In this document: positions 30,830 to 38,275 of the stretch, piece by piece
Numbering within the stretch: position 1 is the stretch's first letter
How the letters are laid out: each line of letters starts with the position of its first letter
Notes under the pieces: generated by a model
Told to the model about the DNA's origin: nothing
Databases searched by the model: none
Seen by the model: only the letters and a program-made list of their open reading frames with translations
Source of the DNA: Bacteroides sp. UBA7335
GTDB taxonomy: Bacteria > Bacteroidota > Bacteroidia > Bacteroidales > Bacteroidaceae
NCBI GenBank assembly: GCA_002471185.1
Contig: DKPL01000068.1
Coordinates: 1-38,275 of the forward strand
Direction: 5' to 3'
Length of the DNA: 38,275 bases
Made by a program: the position numbers and the translations under genes

Positions 30830-30965
30830 TTGTAATTTTAGATAGTGTTCTAAAAAGTGTGTAAATCCCAATATTTCTTAGATTTGTATTGGAAACTAAA
30901 ATCAACGAGAAATGGAATTTACAGACTTTTTAAAACATTATTCACTATCTACTATTAATTTATAA
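30830..30965 (+). mobile_element. Possible insertion-sequence remnant (left end and start of an ORF)
   Basis: 30846-30866 reads GTGTTCTAAAAAGTGTGTAA, which resembles terminal repeats of IS256/mutator-type elements. About 45 bp later an ATG at 30912 opens an 17-codon frame (MEFTDFLKHYSLSTINL) with a stop at 30963-30965, which looks like the start of a longer protein that has been cut off. It overlaps the end of the GH2 gene on the other strand by 11 bp. I cannot name the element with certainty and see no second end; this is a weak call. Confidence 0.25.
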
Positions 30966-33900
30966 TCAGTCGGTTGTTAATAGGTTTAATGATAAAAGTA
31001 AATTGATAATCACTGTACGGCAAACAGTATGGTTCGAGTGGTAATGCTCCCCAACTGTTCACACACCCTAAGCCCATTTGTGCTTTGTCAATACAAATGT
31101 CGATGTAGTCTGCCGACATTACCTCGGGAGAATGACTTTGTCCTTTTTCTTCGCCATCATCTAGTGATTTGGTAGTGTAAGTTAAAGCCGAAACAGAGAA
31201 TGGAGCTTCAGATTCAAAAAACAATCCGTTGCCACTTCTGCTTGTTTGTTCCCACCAGCGGATATCACTTTTAGTTCCCGTTTCTTGTGGACGTATGTAA
31301 CTGTAGAATTGACTCTCGGAGCTTTGGTTATATAGGCCGATAAATTCAGAATCTTTGCGATCGGAATAGTTCTCTCCCGGTCCCCGTCCGTAGTAGCTAA
31401 TGCGATTGAATGTTTTAGGCATACTCAACTGCATCCCAAATCGAAATAAAGGCGATACATTCTTTGTTTCCTTGTTTGTGATAAGTTGTTGAGTAACTTT
31501 GATGTCTCCAACGTTGTTGATAACATAGGTTAAGTTGAGGTCTGCAAAAACAGTTGGCATATTGTAGTTGGCTTCGATGATTACTAAGCCATTATCAGTT
31601 TTATGGTTGAGTGCCGTTAGTTTGATTTCAGGATTTTTCCAAGCTGCAAATTTATTTTGTAGGTTAGCTCCGTAATCATTGTCGGTTGGAGCACGCCAAA
31701 AGTTTGGTATAAGTGTAGATCCTGGTTCAATCATCTCATGATTTGCTACGATGTATTTATTGAGGTAGCCATTTCTTTTATTAAACTCAACCCTGAAGTT
31801 GTCTCCTGTCACAATTAAATATTGCGAATCTTGATTGCTGACTGTAGCCACAGGTATCTTTTTGTTACTTAGCATATGATTGTTTAGTTGCATAGTTGGT
31901 AACTGATAGGGAGTTAGTAAAAGTTGCTCTTTAGCCACAATTGATCCTGCCGGTAATAACTCTTGACGTTGTTTGGTTTTGTAGTAGATATTCAAAAAGC
32001 ACTCTTTGTCAGTTGGAATCTCTTCGATAGGCAGTGTGTAGTTGACCGTTTGTTGTGGAGCGACATTAAGATTGTCTATTTGCCCGTTACGCACTAAACG
32101 TCCGTTTGCCACAACCTCCCAAACCATAGTATAATTCTCTAAATTGCGGAAATAGTTCTCATTATAAATAGCCACTATTCCTTTAGTCAGATCGACTGGT
32201 TTGGTCCAGATGTTCTGATAATAATAGGCCACTTCGTTAGCGTGTGGATTGGGTGTACGGTCGGGACTCATGATACCGTTGTTGCAAAAGGTATTGTCTG
32301 AAGCGTCAAAGCGATTGAAGTCGCCTCCATATGCATATATCTCAACGTCATCTTTCCCTTTCCATCGGATAGCTTGGTCGGCATAATCCCAGATAAATCC
32401 ACCTTGTAGATTTGGATACTTGCGGATTAGTTTCCAGTACTCTTTGAAACCTCCCATTGAGTTGCCCATAGCATGTGCATATTCGCACTGAATCAGAGGC
32501 TTCGTTGCATCGGTACGCAAAGCATACTCTTCCATTGTCTTATAATCGGCATACATAGGACAGTTTACATCGGTAAACTCATTGCCATGAGCTTGCTCAT
32601 ATTGCACCATGCGACTTTTATCTTCGTTTTTTATCCAGTTATAGCATTGCTCAAAGTTTTCGCCAAACCCTGCCTCATTACCCAATGACCAAAAGATGAT
32701 GCTTGGATGGTTGTAACTTCTCTGAATGTTACGCTGATTACGCTCTAAGTGAGCTTTTTTATATAATTTGTTTTTAGCAAGCGTACTCTCATTGTAGCCC
32801 ATACCGTGCGACTCTATATTAGCTTCTGCTACTACGTAAAGGCCATTTTCGTCACACAATTCATACCATAAGTTATCATTAGGATAGTGGCAAGTTCGTA
32901 CGGCATTGATGTTGTGCTGCTTCATTAATTGAATGTCTTGCAACATTCGTTCTTTTGATACTACATATCCACCGTCGGGGTCTAACTCATGACGATTAAC
33001 ACCTTTGAATAGAACGGGTTGTCCATTAATGGTTATCTGATCTCCCTTTTGTTCTATTTTTCTGAAACCAACTTTAATGGGAATAATCTCATCATTTGCA
33101 GAAGTCGAAGCATAGAGCGTGTAAAGATAAGGGGTTTCAGCACTCCACTTGTAAGGGTTTTCAATGGGGAGTATGACCGAAACTTTACCTGAACCTTTTA
33201 CTTTTGCTTCGCCGACTTGATGGCCTGTAGCATCAATCAGCGTTAAAGTAACAGCATTTGTGGTATTGAGTTTCAGATCAATGTTCAATACTCCATTTTT
33301 ATACTGTTCGTCTAAGTCGGGAGTCACACGAATGTCCTCAATGCGTTTCTTGTTGCGCGCATAGAGATAGCTATCGCGTGCTACTCCTGAAAATCGAAAG
33401 AAGTCTTGATCTTCTAAATAAGTGCCGTCGCACCAGCGGAATGTCTGAAAAGCAATAAGATTCTCTTTTCCCGGTTGAAGATACGGAGTTAAGTTAAACT
33501 CGGCTTCTAGTTTGCTATCTTCGCTATAACCCACATATTTTCCGTTTACCCATAAGTAAATGTTTGATGTGACTGAACCGAAATGAGCAAAAATATCTTT
33601 ACCACTCCATGAAGCCGGAACTGTAATCATTTTGCGATAAGAACCTACATGATTATTCGCTATTGGGATTTCGGGTGGATTATTCTTAAACTGATTTCGC
33701 CAAGCATACCCTACATTCACATAAATAGGATCTCCATAGCCATTGAGTTCCCACATACCAGGTATCATAAAGTCATCCCAGCTCTTATCGTTATAATTAA
33801 TCTTCCAAAAATCGGTAGGGCGTGAGTCTGCATCTTTAACCCAGTTAAATTTCCATTTGCCATTTAAGGTAAGGTAGTTTGATGATTGTTGTTTATCACC

Positions 33901-34056
33901 GTTTTGTGCTAACTCAGGGCTCTCATAAGCAAAGTAGTTGGTATGCATCGGAGCTCTATTTACAGCATTAACTTCTGGATTAAGCCATTCGTTGGACTGA
34001 GCGTTTGCTGTGAACGATATCATTGCAAACACCCCCATAATAAGTTGCTTTTTCAT
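30955..34056 (-). CDS. Secreted beta-galactosidase, GH2 (LacZ-type)
   Basis: A 1033-residue exported glycoside hydrolase from ATG 34056, with a signal peptide ending in TANAQ. Domain order is LacZ-like: N-terminal jelly roll (RAPMHTNYFAYESPELA...LNGKWKFNWV), Ig-like domain, TIM barrel (FKGVNRHELDPDGGYV), second Ig-like domain and a Bgal_small_N domain (PNFWRAPTDNDYGA). The acid/base is Glu461 in WSLGNEAGFGE and the nucleophile Glu525 in IQCEYAHAMGNSMGG. It removes terminal beta-galactose, probably from a polysaccharide, in the periplasm. It lies 94 bp after the GH35 gene on the same strand. The C-terminus has a short extra tail (NNRLIIN) next to a possible IS remnant. Confidence 0.93.
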   Translation of the reverse strand: MKKQLIMGVFAMISFTANAQSNEWLNPEVNAVNRAPMHTNYFAYESPELAQNGDKQQSSNYLTLNGKWKFNWVKDADSRPTDFWKINYNDKSWDDFMIPGMWELNGYGDPIYVNVGYAWRNQFKNNPPEIPIANNHVGSYRKMITVPASWSGKDIFAHFGSVTSNIYLWVNGKYVGYSEDSKLEAEFNLTPYLQPGKENLIAFQTFRWCDGTYLEDQDFFRFSGVARDSYLYARNKKRIEDIRVTPDLDEQYKNGVLNIDLKLNTTNAVTLTLIDATGHQVGEAKVKGSGKVSVILPIENPYKWSAETPYLYTLYASTSANDEIIPIKVGFRKIEQKGDQITINGQPVLFKGVNRHELDPDGGYVVSKERMLQDIQLMKQHNINAVRTCHYPNDNLWYELCDENGLYVVAEANIESHGMGYNESTLAKNKLYKKAHLERNQRNIQRSYNHPSIIFWSLGNEAGFGENFEQCYNWIKNEDKSRMVQYEQAHGNEFTDVNCPMYADYKTMEEYALRTDATKPLIQCEYAHAMGNSMGGFKEYWKLIRKYPNLQGGFIWDYADQAIRWKGKDDVEIYAYGGDFNRFDASDNTFCNNGIMSPDRTPNPHANEVAYYYQNIWTKPVDLTKGIVAIYNENYFRNLENYTMVWEVVANGRLVRNGQIDNLNVAPQQTVNYTLPIEEIPTDKECFLNIYYKTKQRQELLPAGSIVAKEQLLLTPYQLPTMQLNNHMLSNKKIPVATVSNQDSQYLIVTGDNFRVEFNKRNGYLNKYIVANHEMIEPGSTLIPNFWRAPTDNDYGANLQNKFAAWKNPEIKLTALNHKTDNGLVIIEANYNMPTVFADLNLTYVINNVGDIKVTQQLITNKETKNVSPLFRFGMQLSMPKTFNRISYYGRGPGENYSDRKDSEFIGLYNQSSESQFYSYIRPQETGTKSDIRWWEQTSRSGNGLFFESEAPFSVSALTYTTKSLDDGEEKGQSHSPEVMSADYIDICIDKAQMGLGCVNSWGALPLEPYCLPYSDYQFTFIIKPINNRLIIN

Positions 34057-34150
34057 GTTGAAAGAATTTATGGTTTTTGCTATATACTCATAAAATACGC
34101 ATGAAATTTTTATTTTACTCATATTAGCTAGTGTAATAAATTGAAGATTG

Positions 34151-36481
34151 TTAGTATTTAAAATCTTTAGAGTTAACATAGATGCGATAATCTTTTATCA
34201 TGCCTGGATATCCCTTTTCTGCGCGTGGAAGATACTTTATGCCTGTCACCTCTATCTCTTTGTTGAGGTCAATAACCAACTGATGAGGATAAGCTACATT
34301 GTCTACTGTCATCCAGTAAGTAGATTCTTGCAGATCAAATATTTTATCGGCTGTACAATTGCCACTTCGAGTTTCTTCGCTATCAGCATATCGTATTTTC
34401 CAATGTTCGCGAGATATCGGTTTACCATCCTTCCCAAGTACTTCTAGCTCGGCAATGGCAGCCACATTTGTATCGTTTTGTGAAGATAAAGCCTCTATGC
34501 ATACGAATCTTCCTTTTTGGGGTTGTTTGAACCTTACCTCCTGCCAGCCGTTACCGGGCAGGAAAGTGGACTCGATAATTGTTTTTTCTTGAGTCAGATT
34601 TAGTTTTTCATTGTCTTTGCGATGCGTTTTGGGAGCATTCTCGCGTAGCACATCTAAAATGGGAGCTTTCAATCCGCGAATAGACGCCTTTTGTGGTCCT
34701 GTTAAGTCGAGTACAATAATCTCGTTATTCTCTTTTTTGAGCCAGCATCCCGGAACATAGAGTGTCTGCTGAGGGCCTATTTCCCAAAATCGTCCCATAG
34801 CATGACCATTAATCCAAACCATTCCTTTCCCCCAATTGCTCATATCTATAAATGTATCGCCTATCTTTGCTAAATCGAAATGTGCCTTATAGTATGCAGG
34901 CATTGTTTGTACTGCCTCTTTTTTATAACTTTGATTTAAAGCAAAGTCATAATCTACAGGAAAACGATATATCTCCCAGTTTTTTAGTGAACTAGACTCG
35001 TTGGCTGAAATAGCTAGCGAAACATCGCTGGTAATCCCTTTACGGTCGTGAATTGATTTGTCGAAGTTGACGCGTCCCATAGCTTCAACCAAAATATCAA
35101 GTTGTGTACCTTTAGCTAAAGCCGGAAGTTTGGTTTCGAACTCTCCTTTACGTCTGTCTAGACGATTAATCAACTGCCCATTAGCAAATATCAATGCATA
35201 ATCGTGCACTTCGTTAATTTTTAAAAGTGTGCCTGCACTTACCGCTGTTGGCAATGTAGTGCGGTAAAGTATGCTACCCCAACCCTGATCAAAATACTCC
35301 ATCGGCTTAATCTCTTCAGAGAATAAGGGGCTGGGGAGGTTGTCGAACAGTGGAGCTACTTGTGTAAATAAAATCTCAGAAGTCTCAATCACCGGATAAG
35401 GTTGAGGAATCTTAGGTAGAGTTTCCCCTTCCTTCAAATAGTTTCCTAACAATTCTCGGAGTAAGAAGAACTTTTCTGTTGTCTGACCGGCCTCATTGAT
35501 GGGAGCATCATAATCATAAGAACTACACATGGCTGAATAAGCGGGATTGTTTGCACCTCCCCAGTGCCCAAAGGTTGTTCCGCCATGTGTCATATAAAGA
35601 CTGAAGGATATATTTAGATCAAGCATGTCCTTGATACCCTTAACCATTTCTTCGGCTGAACGTGTTTCGTGTTTTCTGCCCCAATGGTCAAACCAGCCAC
35701 TCCAGAACTCACTACACATGAGTGGGCTATCCGGCCGAAGGCTGCGTAGTTTTTCAAACTGATTATTGATGTTGGCACCCGTACCAAAGTTCACAGTCCA
35801 AATTAAATCATCGAGTGCATTGTTGGTGAAGTTGCTACTCCAATCGCACTGAAATAGTGGTACTTCATTGAATCCGGCTTCTTTAACAAGATTGCGAATG
35901 GCTGCAATGTAAGGTTTATCGGTGCCATACGAGCCAAATTCATTTTCTACTTGTACCATGATGATATTCCCTCCTTTAGTAATCTGTAGTGGAGCCAATT
36001 GTTTTCCTACCTCATTCATGAATATCTTTACCCGCTCCATATAGTAAGGATCGAGCGAACGTAGTGCAATATCTTCTTTCTTGAGTAGCCACCAAGGTAA
36101 ACCACCCATTTCCCACTCGGCACAAACATAAGGCCCCGGCCGCACTATAACGTTCATGCCTTGTTTTTGTGCTTCACGACAGAAAGCTGCAATGTCATTT
36201 TGATTGGTAAAGTCGAAATGTCCTTCTTCTTGTTCATGTATATTCCAAAAGATATACATGCATATGGTGTTCATACCGAGTGCCTTGCACATTGCAATGC
36301 GATGTGCCCAATATTCGCGTGGAATGCGTGTGTAATGAAGCTCTGCAGCTTTAATAACTATCGGTTGGTTGTTTAGTAAAAAAGTATTCTTTCCTGTGGT
36401 AAACGACTCTGGAGTTTGTGCACATAAGGCATTGTGGAAAAATAGAATAAATAGTAGCAATATGGATAGCTTGTTTTTCAT
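34151..36481 (-). CDS. Secreted beta-galactosidase, GH35, with C-terminal CBM32-like domain
   Basis: A 776-residue exported enzyme; the signal peptide ends LCAQ near residue 21. The GH35 barrel contains ELHYTRIPREYW, RPGPYVCAEWEMGGLPWWLL, the acid/base Glu181 (VQVENEFGSYG) and the nucleophile Glu258 (MCSEFWSGWFDHWG). THGGTTFGHWGGAN is also typical. C-terminal domains include jelly-roll modules and an F5/8 type C (CBM32-like) end, about 640-776 (FVCIEALSSQNDTNVAAIAELEV...DLNKEIEVTGIKYLPR), which may bind galactose-type sugars. Such enzymes remove beta-galactose from plant or host glycans. It is the first gene of a GH35-GH2 pair and diverges from the BNR_4 gene. Confidence 0.94.
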   Translation of the reverse strand: MKNKLSILLLFILFFHNALCAQTPESFTTGKNTFLLNNQPIVIKAAELHYTRIPREYWAHRIAMCKALGMNTICMYIFWNIHEQEEGHFDFTNQNDIAAFCREAQKQGMNVIVRPGPYVCAEWEMGGLPWWLLKKEDIALRSLDPYYMERVKIFMNEVGKQLAPLQITKGGNIIMVQVENEFGSYGTDKPYIAAIRNLVKEAGFNEVPLFQCDWSSNFTNNALDDLIWTVNFGTGANINNQFEKLRSLRPDSPLMCSEFWSGWFDHWGRKHETRSAEEMVKGIKDMLDLNISFSLYMTHGGTTFGHWGGANNPAYSAMCSSYDYDAPINEAGQTTEKFFLLRELLGNYLKEGETLPKIPQPYPVIETSEILFTQVAPLFDNLPSPLFSEEIKPMEYFDQGWGSILYRTTLPTAVSAGTLLKINEVHDYALIFANGQLINRLDRRKGEFETKLPALAKGTQLDILVEAMGRVNFDKSIHDRKGITSDVSLAISANESSSLKNWEIYRFPVDYDFALNQSYKKEAVQTMPAYYKAHFDLAKIGDTFIDMSNWGKGMVWINGHAMGRFWEIGPQQTLYVPGCWLKKENNEIIVLDLTGPQKASIRGLKAPILDVLRENAPKTHRKDNEKLNLTQEKTIIESTFLPGNGWQEVRFKQPQKGRFVCIEALSSQNDTNVAAIAELEVLGKDGKPISREHWKIRYADSEETRSGNCTADKIFDLQESTYWMTVDNVAYPHQLVIDLNKEIEVTGIKYLPRAEKGYPGMIKDYRIYVNSKDFKY

Positions 36482-36840
36482 ATGTATTGATTAATAATTA
36501 ATTGACAAAAATAATTTTTATGATTATAGATGAAGCTTAATTATCATTCAAAAAAGGTTCTTATTCGTTTTTTTGGTGGATATTTATTAGTAAATAGGGC
36601 GATAATAGTACACTGAGTCTCTTTTAATTGCATCGCGTTATTGATTTAATATGTCTTTTTCTATTTATTTTTATGATCAATTGTAAACGGCATAACTTAG
36701 TTTGTTGAGGCTTATAAGCACATAAAATTGAATAAGCTTGATTTATTCAACCACATTGAATCATTTTTAGACCTCATCTTATTGCATAATGACTATTTTT
36801 GTTCAATCTATTACTTTAATAATCTTATAGATTGATACTA
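36482..36840. other. 359-bp divergent intergenic region of the glycan locus
   Basis: AT-rich, no gene. On the minus strand TATTTTTG (36506-36513) is a possible -7 element for GH35. On the plus strand TATTTTTG (36794-36801) is one for the BNR_4 gene. A dyad TTGAATAA-N7-TTATTCAA (36728-36750) lies about 45 bp before the latter and could bind a regulator. No hybrid two-component or SusR-type regulator is encoded nearby. Confidence 0.5.
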
Positions 36841-38133
36841 ATGAATAAAGCATTATACACACTTTTATCTCTGTTTTGTGTTTTTACATACTCTTCTGCT
36901 CAGCATCATCTTTCCGAAGTAGGTTTTGGTTATGCAGGAACATCTGTCAACGCCACCATCTTTCGGCATAGTTCCATTGTAACTCATTGTAATAAGCAAT
37001 ACATTGCCTACTATGACTCTATCGGTAGAGTGATACTTGGCTCTCGCAATTTAAATACAGACAATTGGTTGATATGTGAAACCAATTACGTGGGAAATGT
37101 AAAAGATGCTCACAATAGCATTAGCATTGGAGTGGATGGGGCAGGATATCTGCATGTTGCTTTCGATCATCATGGACACTCGCTAAACTATTGTCGAAGT
37201 GTGACTCCACACTCGTTGAAACTTGGTGAGAAACGGTATATGACTCAGGTGGATGAGGAGAATGTGACTTATCCAGAGTTCTACAATCTTGATGGGGGTG
37301 ATTTGCTATTTGTTTACCGTTCTGGTTCTTCAGGAAGAGGAAATCTTGTAATGAAACGATATGATGTAAAAACACAGTGTTGGTATGATATACAAGAGGT
37401 ATTAATCAGCGGTGAAGATAAACGAAATGCGTATTGGCAACTTGATGTCGATGGACAAGGAGTAATTCATTTGTCGTGGGTGTGGCGTGAGACTTGGATG
37501 GTTGAAACAAATCATGATCTTTGCTATGCACGCTCTGATGATAAGGGGAAAACTTGGCGAAAAACCAATGGTGATATCTATCAGCTTCCTATTACAGCAA
37601 GTAGTGCTGAGTATGCGTGTGTCATTCCGCAAAACTCCGAATTGATAAATCAAACCAGTATGGTGGCCGATAGTCATGGCAACCCTTACATTGCAACCTA
37701 TTGGAGGAGCCCTGATAGTGATGTTCCTCAATATCGCTTGGTGTGGCACGATGGTACCCAATGGAATCATCGGCAGGTAGGAGAGCGAGTGACTCCCTTT
37801 TCTTTAAAAGGCGGAGGAACCAAACGTATTCCAATAGCAAGACCATGTCTTGTTATTCATGGTGATGAGGCTTATTTAATCTTTCGCGATGAAGAACGGG
37901 GTAGTAGAGTCTCTATGGCTTATGTGAACAATATTAAGCATGGTAATTGGGATATCACAGATTTAACAGACTTCTCTGTAGATGCTTGGGAGCCTTCTTA
38001 TGATAAGGTACTCTGGAGAAATCATCGTTTGCTACATCTTTATATTCAGCAAACAGCTCAAGGGGATGGAGAAAAAGTTGTTGACACAACATCAAAACCA
38101 GTGTATGTACTTGAAGTAGATATAGATAAATAA
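36841..38133 (+). CDS. Secreted BNR_4-family beta-propeller protein, putative glycan-active enzyme
   Basis: A 430-residue exported protein; ATG 36841, signal peptide ending SSAQ near residue 20 (an earlier in-frame TTG at 36832 was not used). The body has repeated propeller blades: KDAHNSISIGVDGAGYLHVAFDHHG, YPEFYNLDGGDLLFVYRSGSSGRGN, NAYWQLDVDGQGVIHLSWVWR, NQTSMVADSHGNPYIATYWR and IARPCLVIHGDEAYLIFRDEERG. These fit PF15892-type BNR_4 proteins. Members with known activity include seven-bladed rhamnosidases (GH145) and polysaccharide lyases that leave unsaturated uronates, so an enzyme of either type is possible. The partial gene downstream may handle its product. Which activity applies cannot be decided here. 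Confidence 0.75.
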   Translation: MNKALYTLLSLFCVFTYSSAQHHLSEVGFGYAGTSVNATIFRHSSIVTHCNKQYIAYYDSIGRVILGSRNLNTDNWLICETNYVGNVKDAHNSISIGVDGAGYLHVAFDHHGHSLNYCRSVTPHSLKLGEKRYMTQVDEENVTYPEFYNLDGGDLLFVYRSGSSGRGNLVMKRYDVKTQCWYDIQEVLISGEDKRNAYWQLDVDGQGVIHLSWVWRETWMVETNHDLCYARSDDKGKTWRKTNGDIYQLPITASSAEYACVIPQNSELINQTSMVADSHGNPYIATYWRSPDSDVPQYRLVWHDGTQWNHRQVGERVTPFSLKGGGTKRIPIARPCLVIHGDEAYLIFRDEERGSRVSMAYVNNIKHGNWDITDLTDFSVDAWEPSYDKVLWRNHRLLHLYIQQTAQGDGEKVVDTTSKPVYVLEVDIDK

Positions 38134-38148
38134 ATATAAAACAGCGAC

Positions 38149-38275
38149 ATGAAAAAAAACTATTTAATTGCTTTTATCACATTAGTCATTTTCTCTATGG
38201 CTTGTTCAGATAAAAAAAAGAATCAAGATGAAATAATTGCTATTATTGAACAGGTAAATGGATATTGGCAAGCTA
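38149..38275 (+). CDS. Lipoprotein, start of a possible GH88/GH105 unsaturated uronyl hydrolase (cut by window edge)
   Basis: 42 codons are present from ATG 38149, which starts 15 bp after the BNR_4 stop. The N-terminus is a lipoprotein signal with lipobox SMAC (Cys19) followed by SDKKKNQDE. The mature start IIAIIEQVNGYWQA resembles the first helix of GH105/GH88 (six-hairpin) enzymes, which remove unsaturated uronic acid from lyase products. With so little sequence this family call is tentative. Operon position behind the BNR_4 gene fits a lyase-plus-hydrolase pair. Confidence 0.5.
   Translation, partial: MKKNYLIAFITLVIFSMACSDKKKNQDEIIAIIEQVNGYWQA

Noticed and set aside
30678..30905. Minus-strand 75-codon ORF reading VPRPGVEPGWK at its end
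   Set aside because: It is the antisense of the tRNA-Leu gene and its terminator, a well-known spurious translation.

Overview
The window looks like chromosomal DNA of a Bacteroidales bacterium, probably Bacteroides or a close relative. Four things point there. Promoters fit the Bacteroidetes pattern TTTG - about 19 bp - TAnnTTTG, and the one in front of tRNA-Leu is perfect. Genes lack Shine-Dalgarno sequences. IspG is the long three-domain form. Several encoded families (DUF3836, BNR_4, secreted GH2 and GH35 enzymes, the TGS/uridine-kinase fusion) are typical of that group. Assignments come from reading protein sequences and motifs; no database search was run.

Layout. 1-2898 is mobile-element wreckage: an IS3 (IS150-like) fragment cut off by an IS66-family element of about 2.5 kb. 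The IS66 element keeps both terminal inverted repeats and open tnpA and tnpB, but tnpC is dead. Its right end supplies the last codons, the stop and the terminator of ispG. 2887-7964 (minus strand) holds gcvH-purE-ispG and rpoN-PAP2-like protein. 8098-9471 is a divergent Xaa-Pro aminopeptidase, followed by a cluster of short palindromes. 9733-13114 (minus) has a TPR histidine-kinase-like protein without the phosphoacceptor His, and a nucleoside kinase. 13200-19569 has a Na/Pi cotransporter, a rubredoxin (minus), and the operon Ca2+-ATPase / HAD phosphatase / ribF. 19570-20039 is a repeat-bearing intergenic region.

20040-23139 is the least understood block: a secreted DUF3836 protein, a CPBP membrane protease, two DUF2975 membrane proteins, a small XRE regulator and an overlooked 50-residue membrane ORF. 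Two TATCGA-type palindromes bracket the first promoter. The block ends in a very strong terminator. I consider it the best candidate for an undescribed system.

23242-30275 is mostly housekeeping: sufE, an M28 glutaminyl-cyclase-like lipoprotein, an LD-carboxypeptidase, ptb-buk, a DUF418 membrane protein and a mannose-1-phosphate guanylyltransferase. A tRNA-Leu(CAA) follows at 30629. From 30955 to the right edge is part of a glycan-degradation locus: secreted GH2 and GH35 beta-galactosidases on the minus strand, diverging from a secreted BNR_4 beta-propeller protein and the start of a lipoprotein that may be a GH88/GH105 unsaturated uronyl hydrolase. This suggests breakdown of a galactose- and uronate-containing polymer such as a plant arabinogalactan. 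No SusC/SusD pair is in the window.

Several gene starts are placed downstream of the longest possible ORF, because the longer version begins at TTG or runs through a promoter. These are ispG, purE, the Ca2+-ATPase, the M28 and LD-carboxypeptidase genes, the histidine-kinase-like gene, the GH2 gene and the BNR_4 gene.
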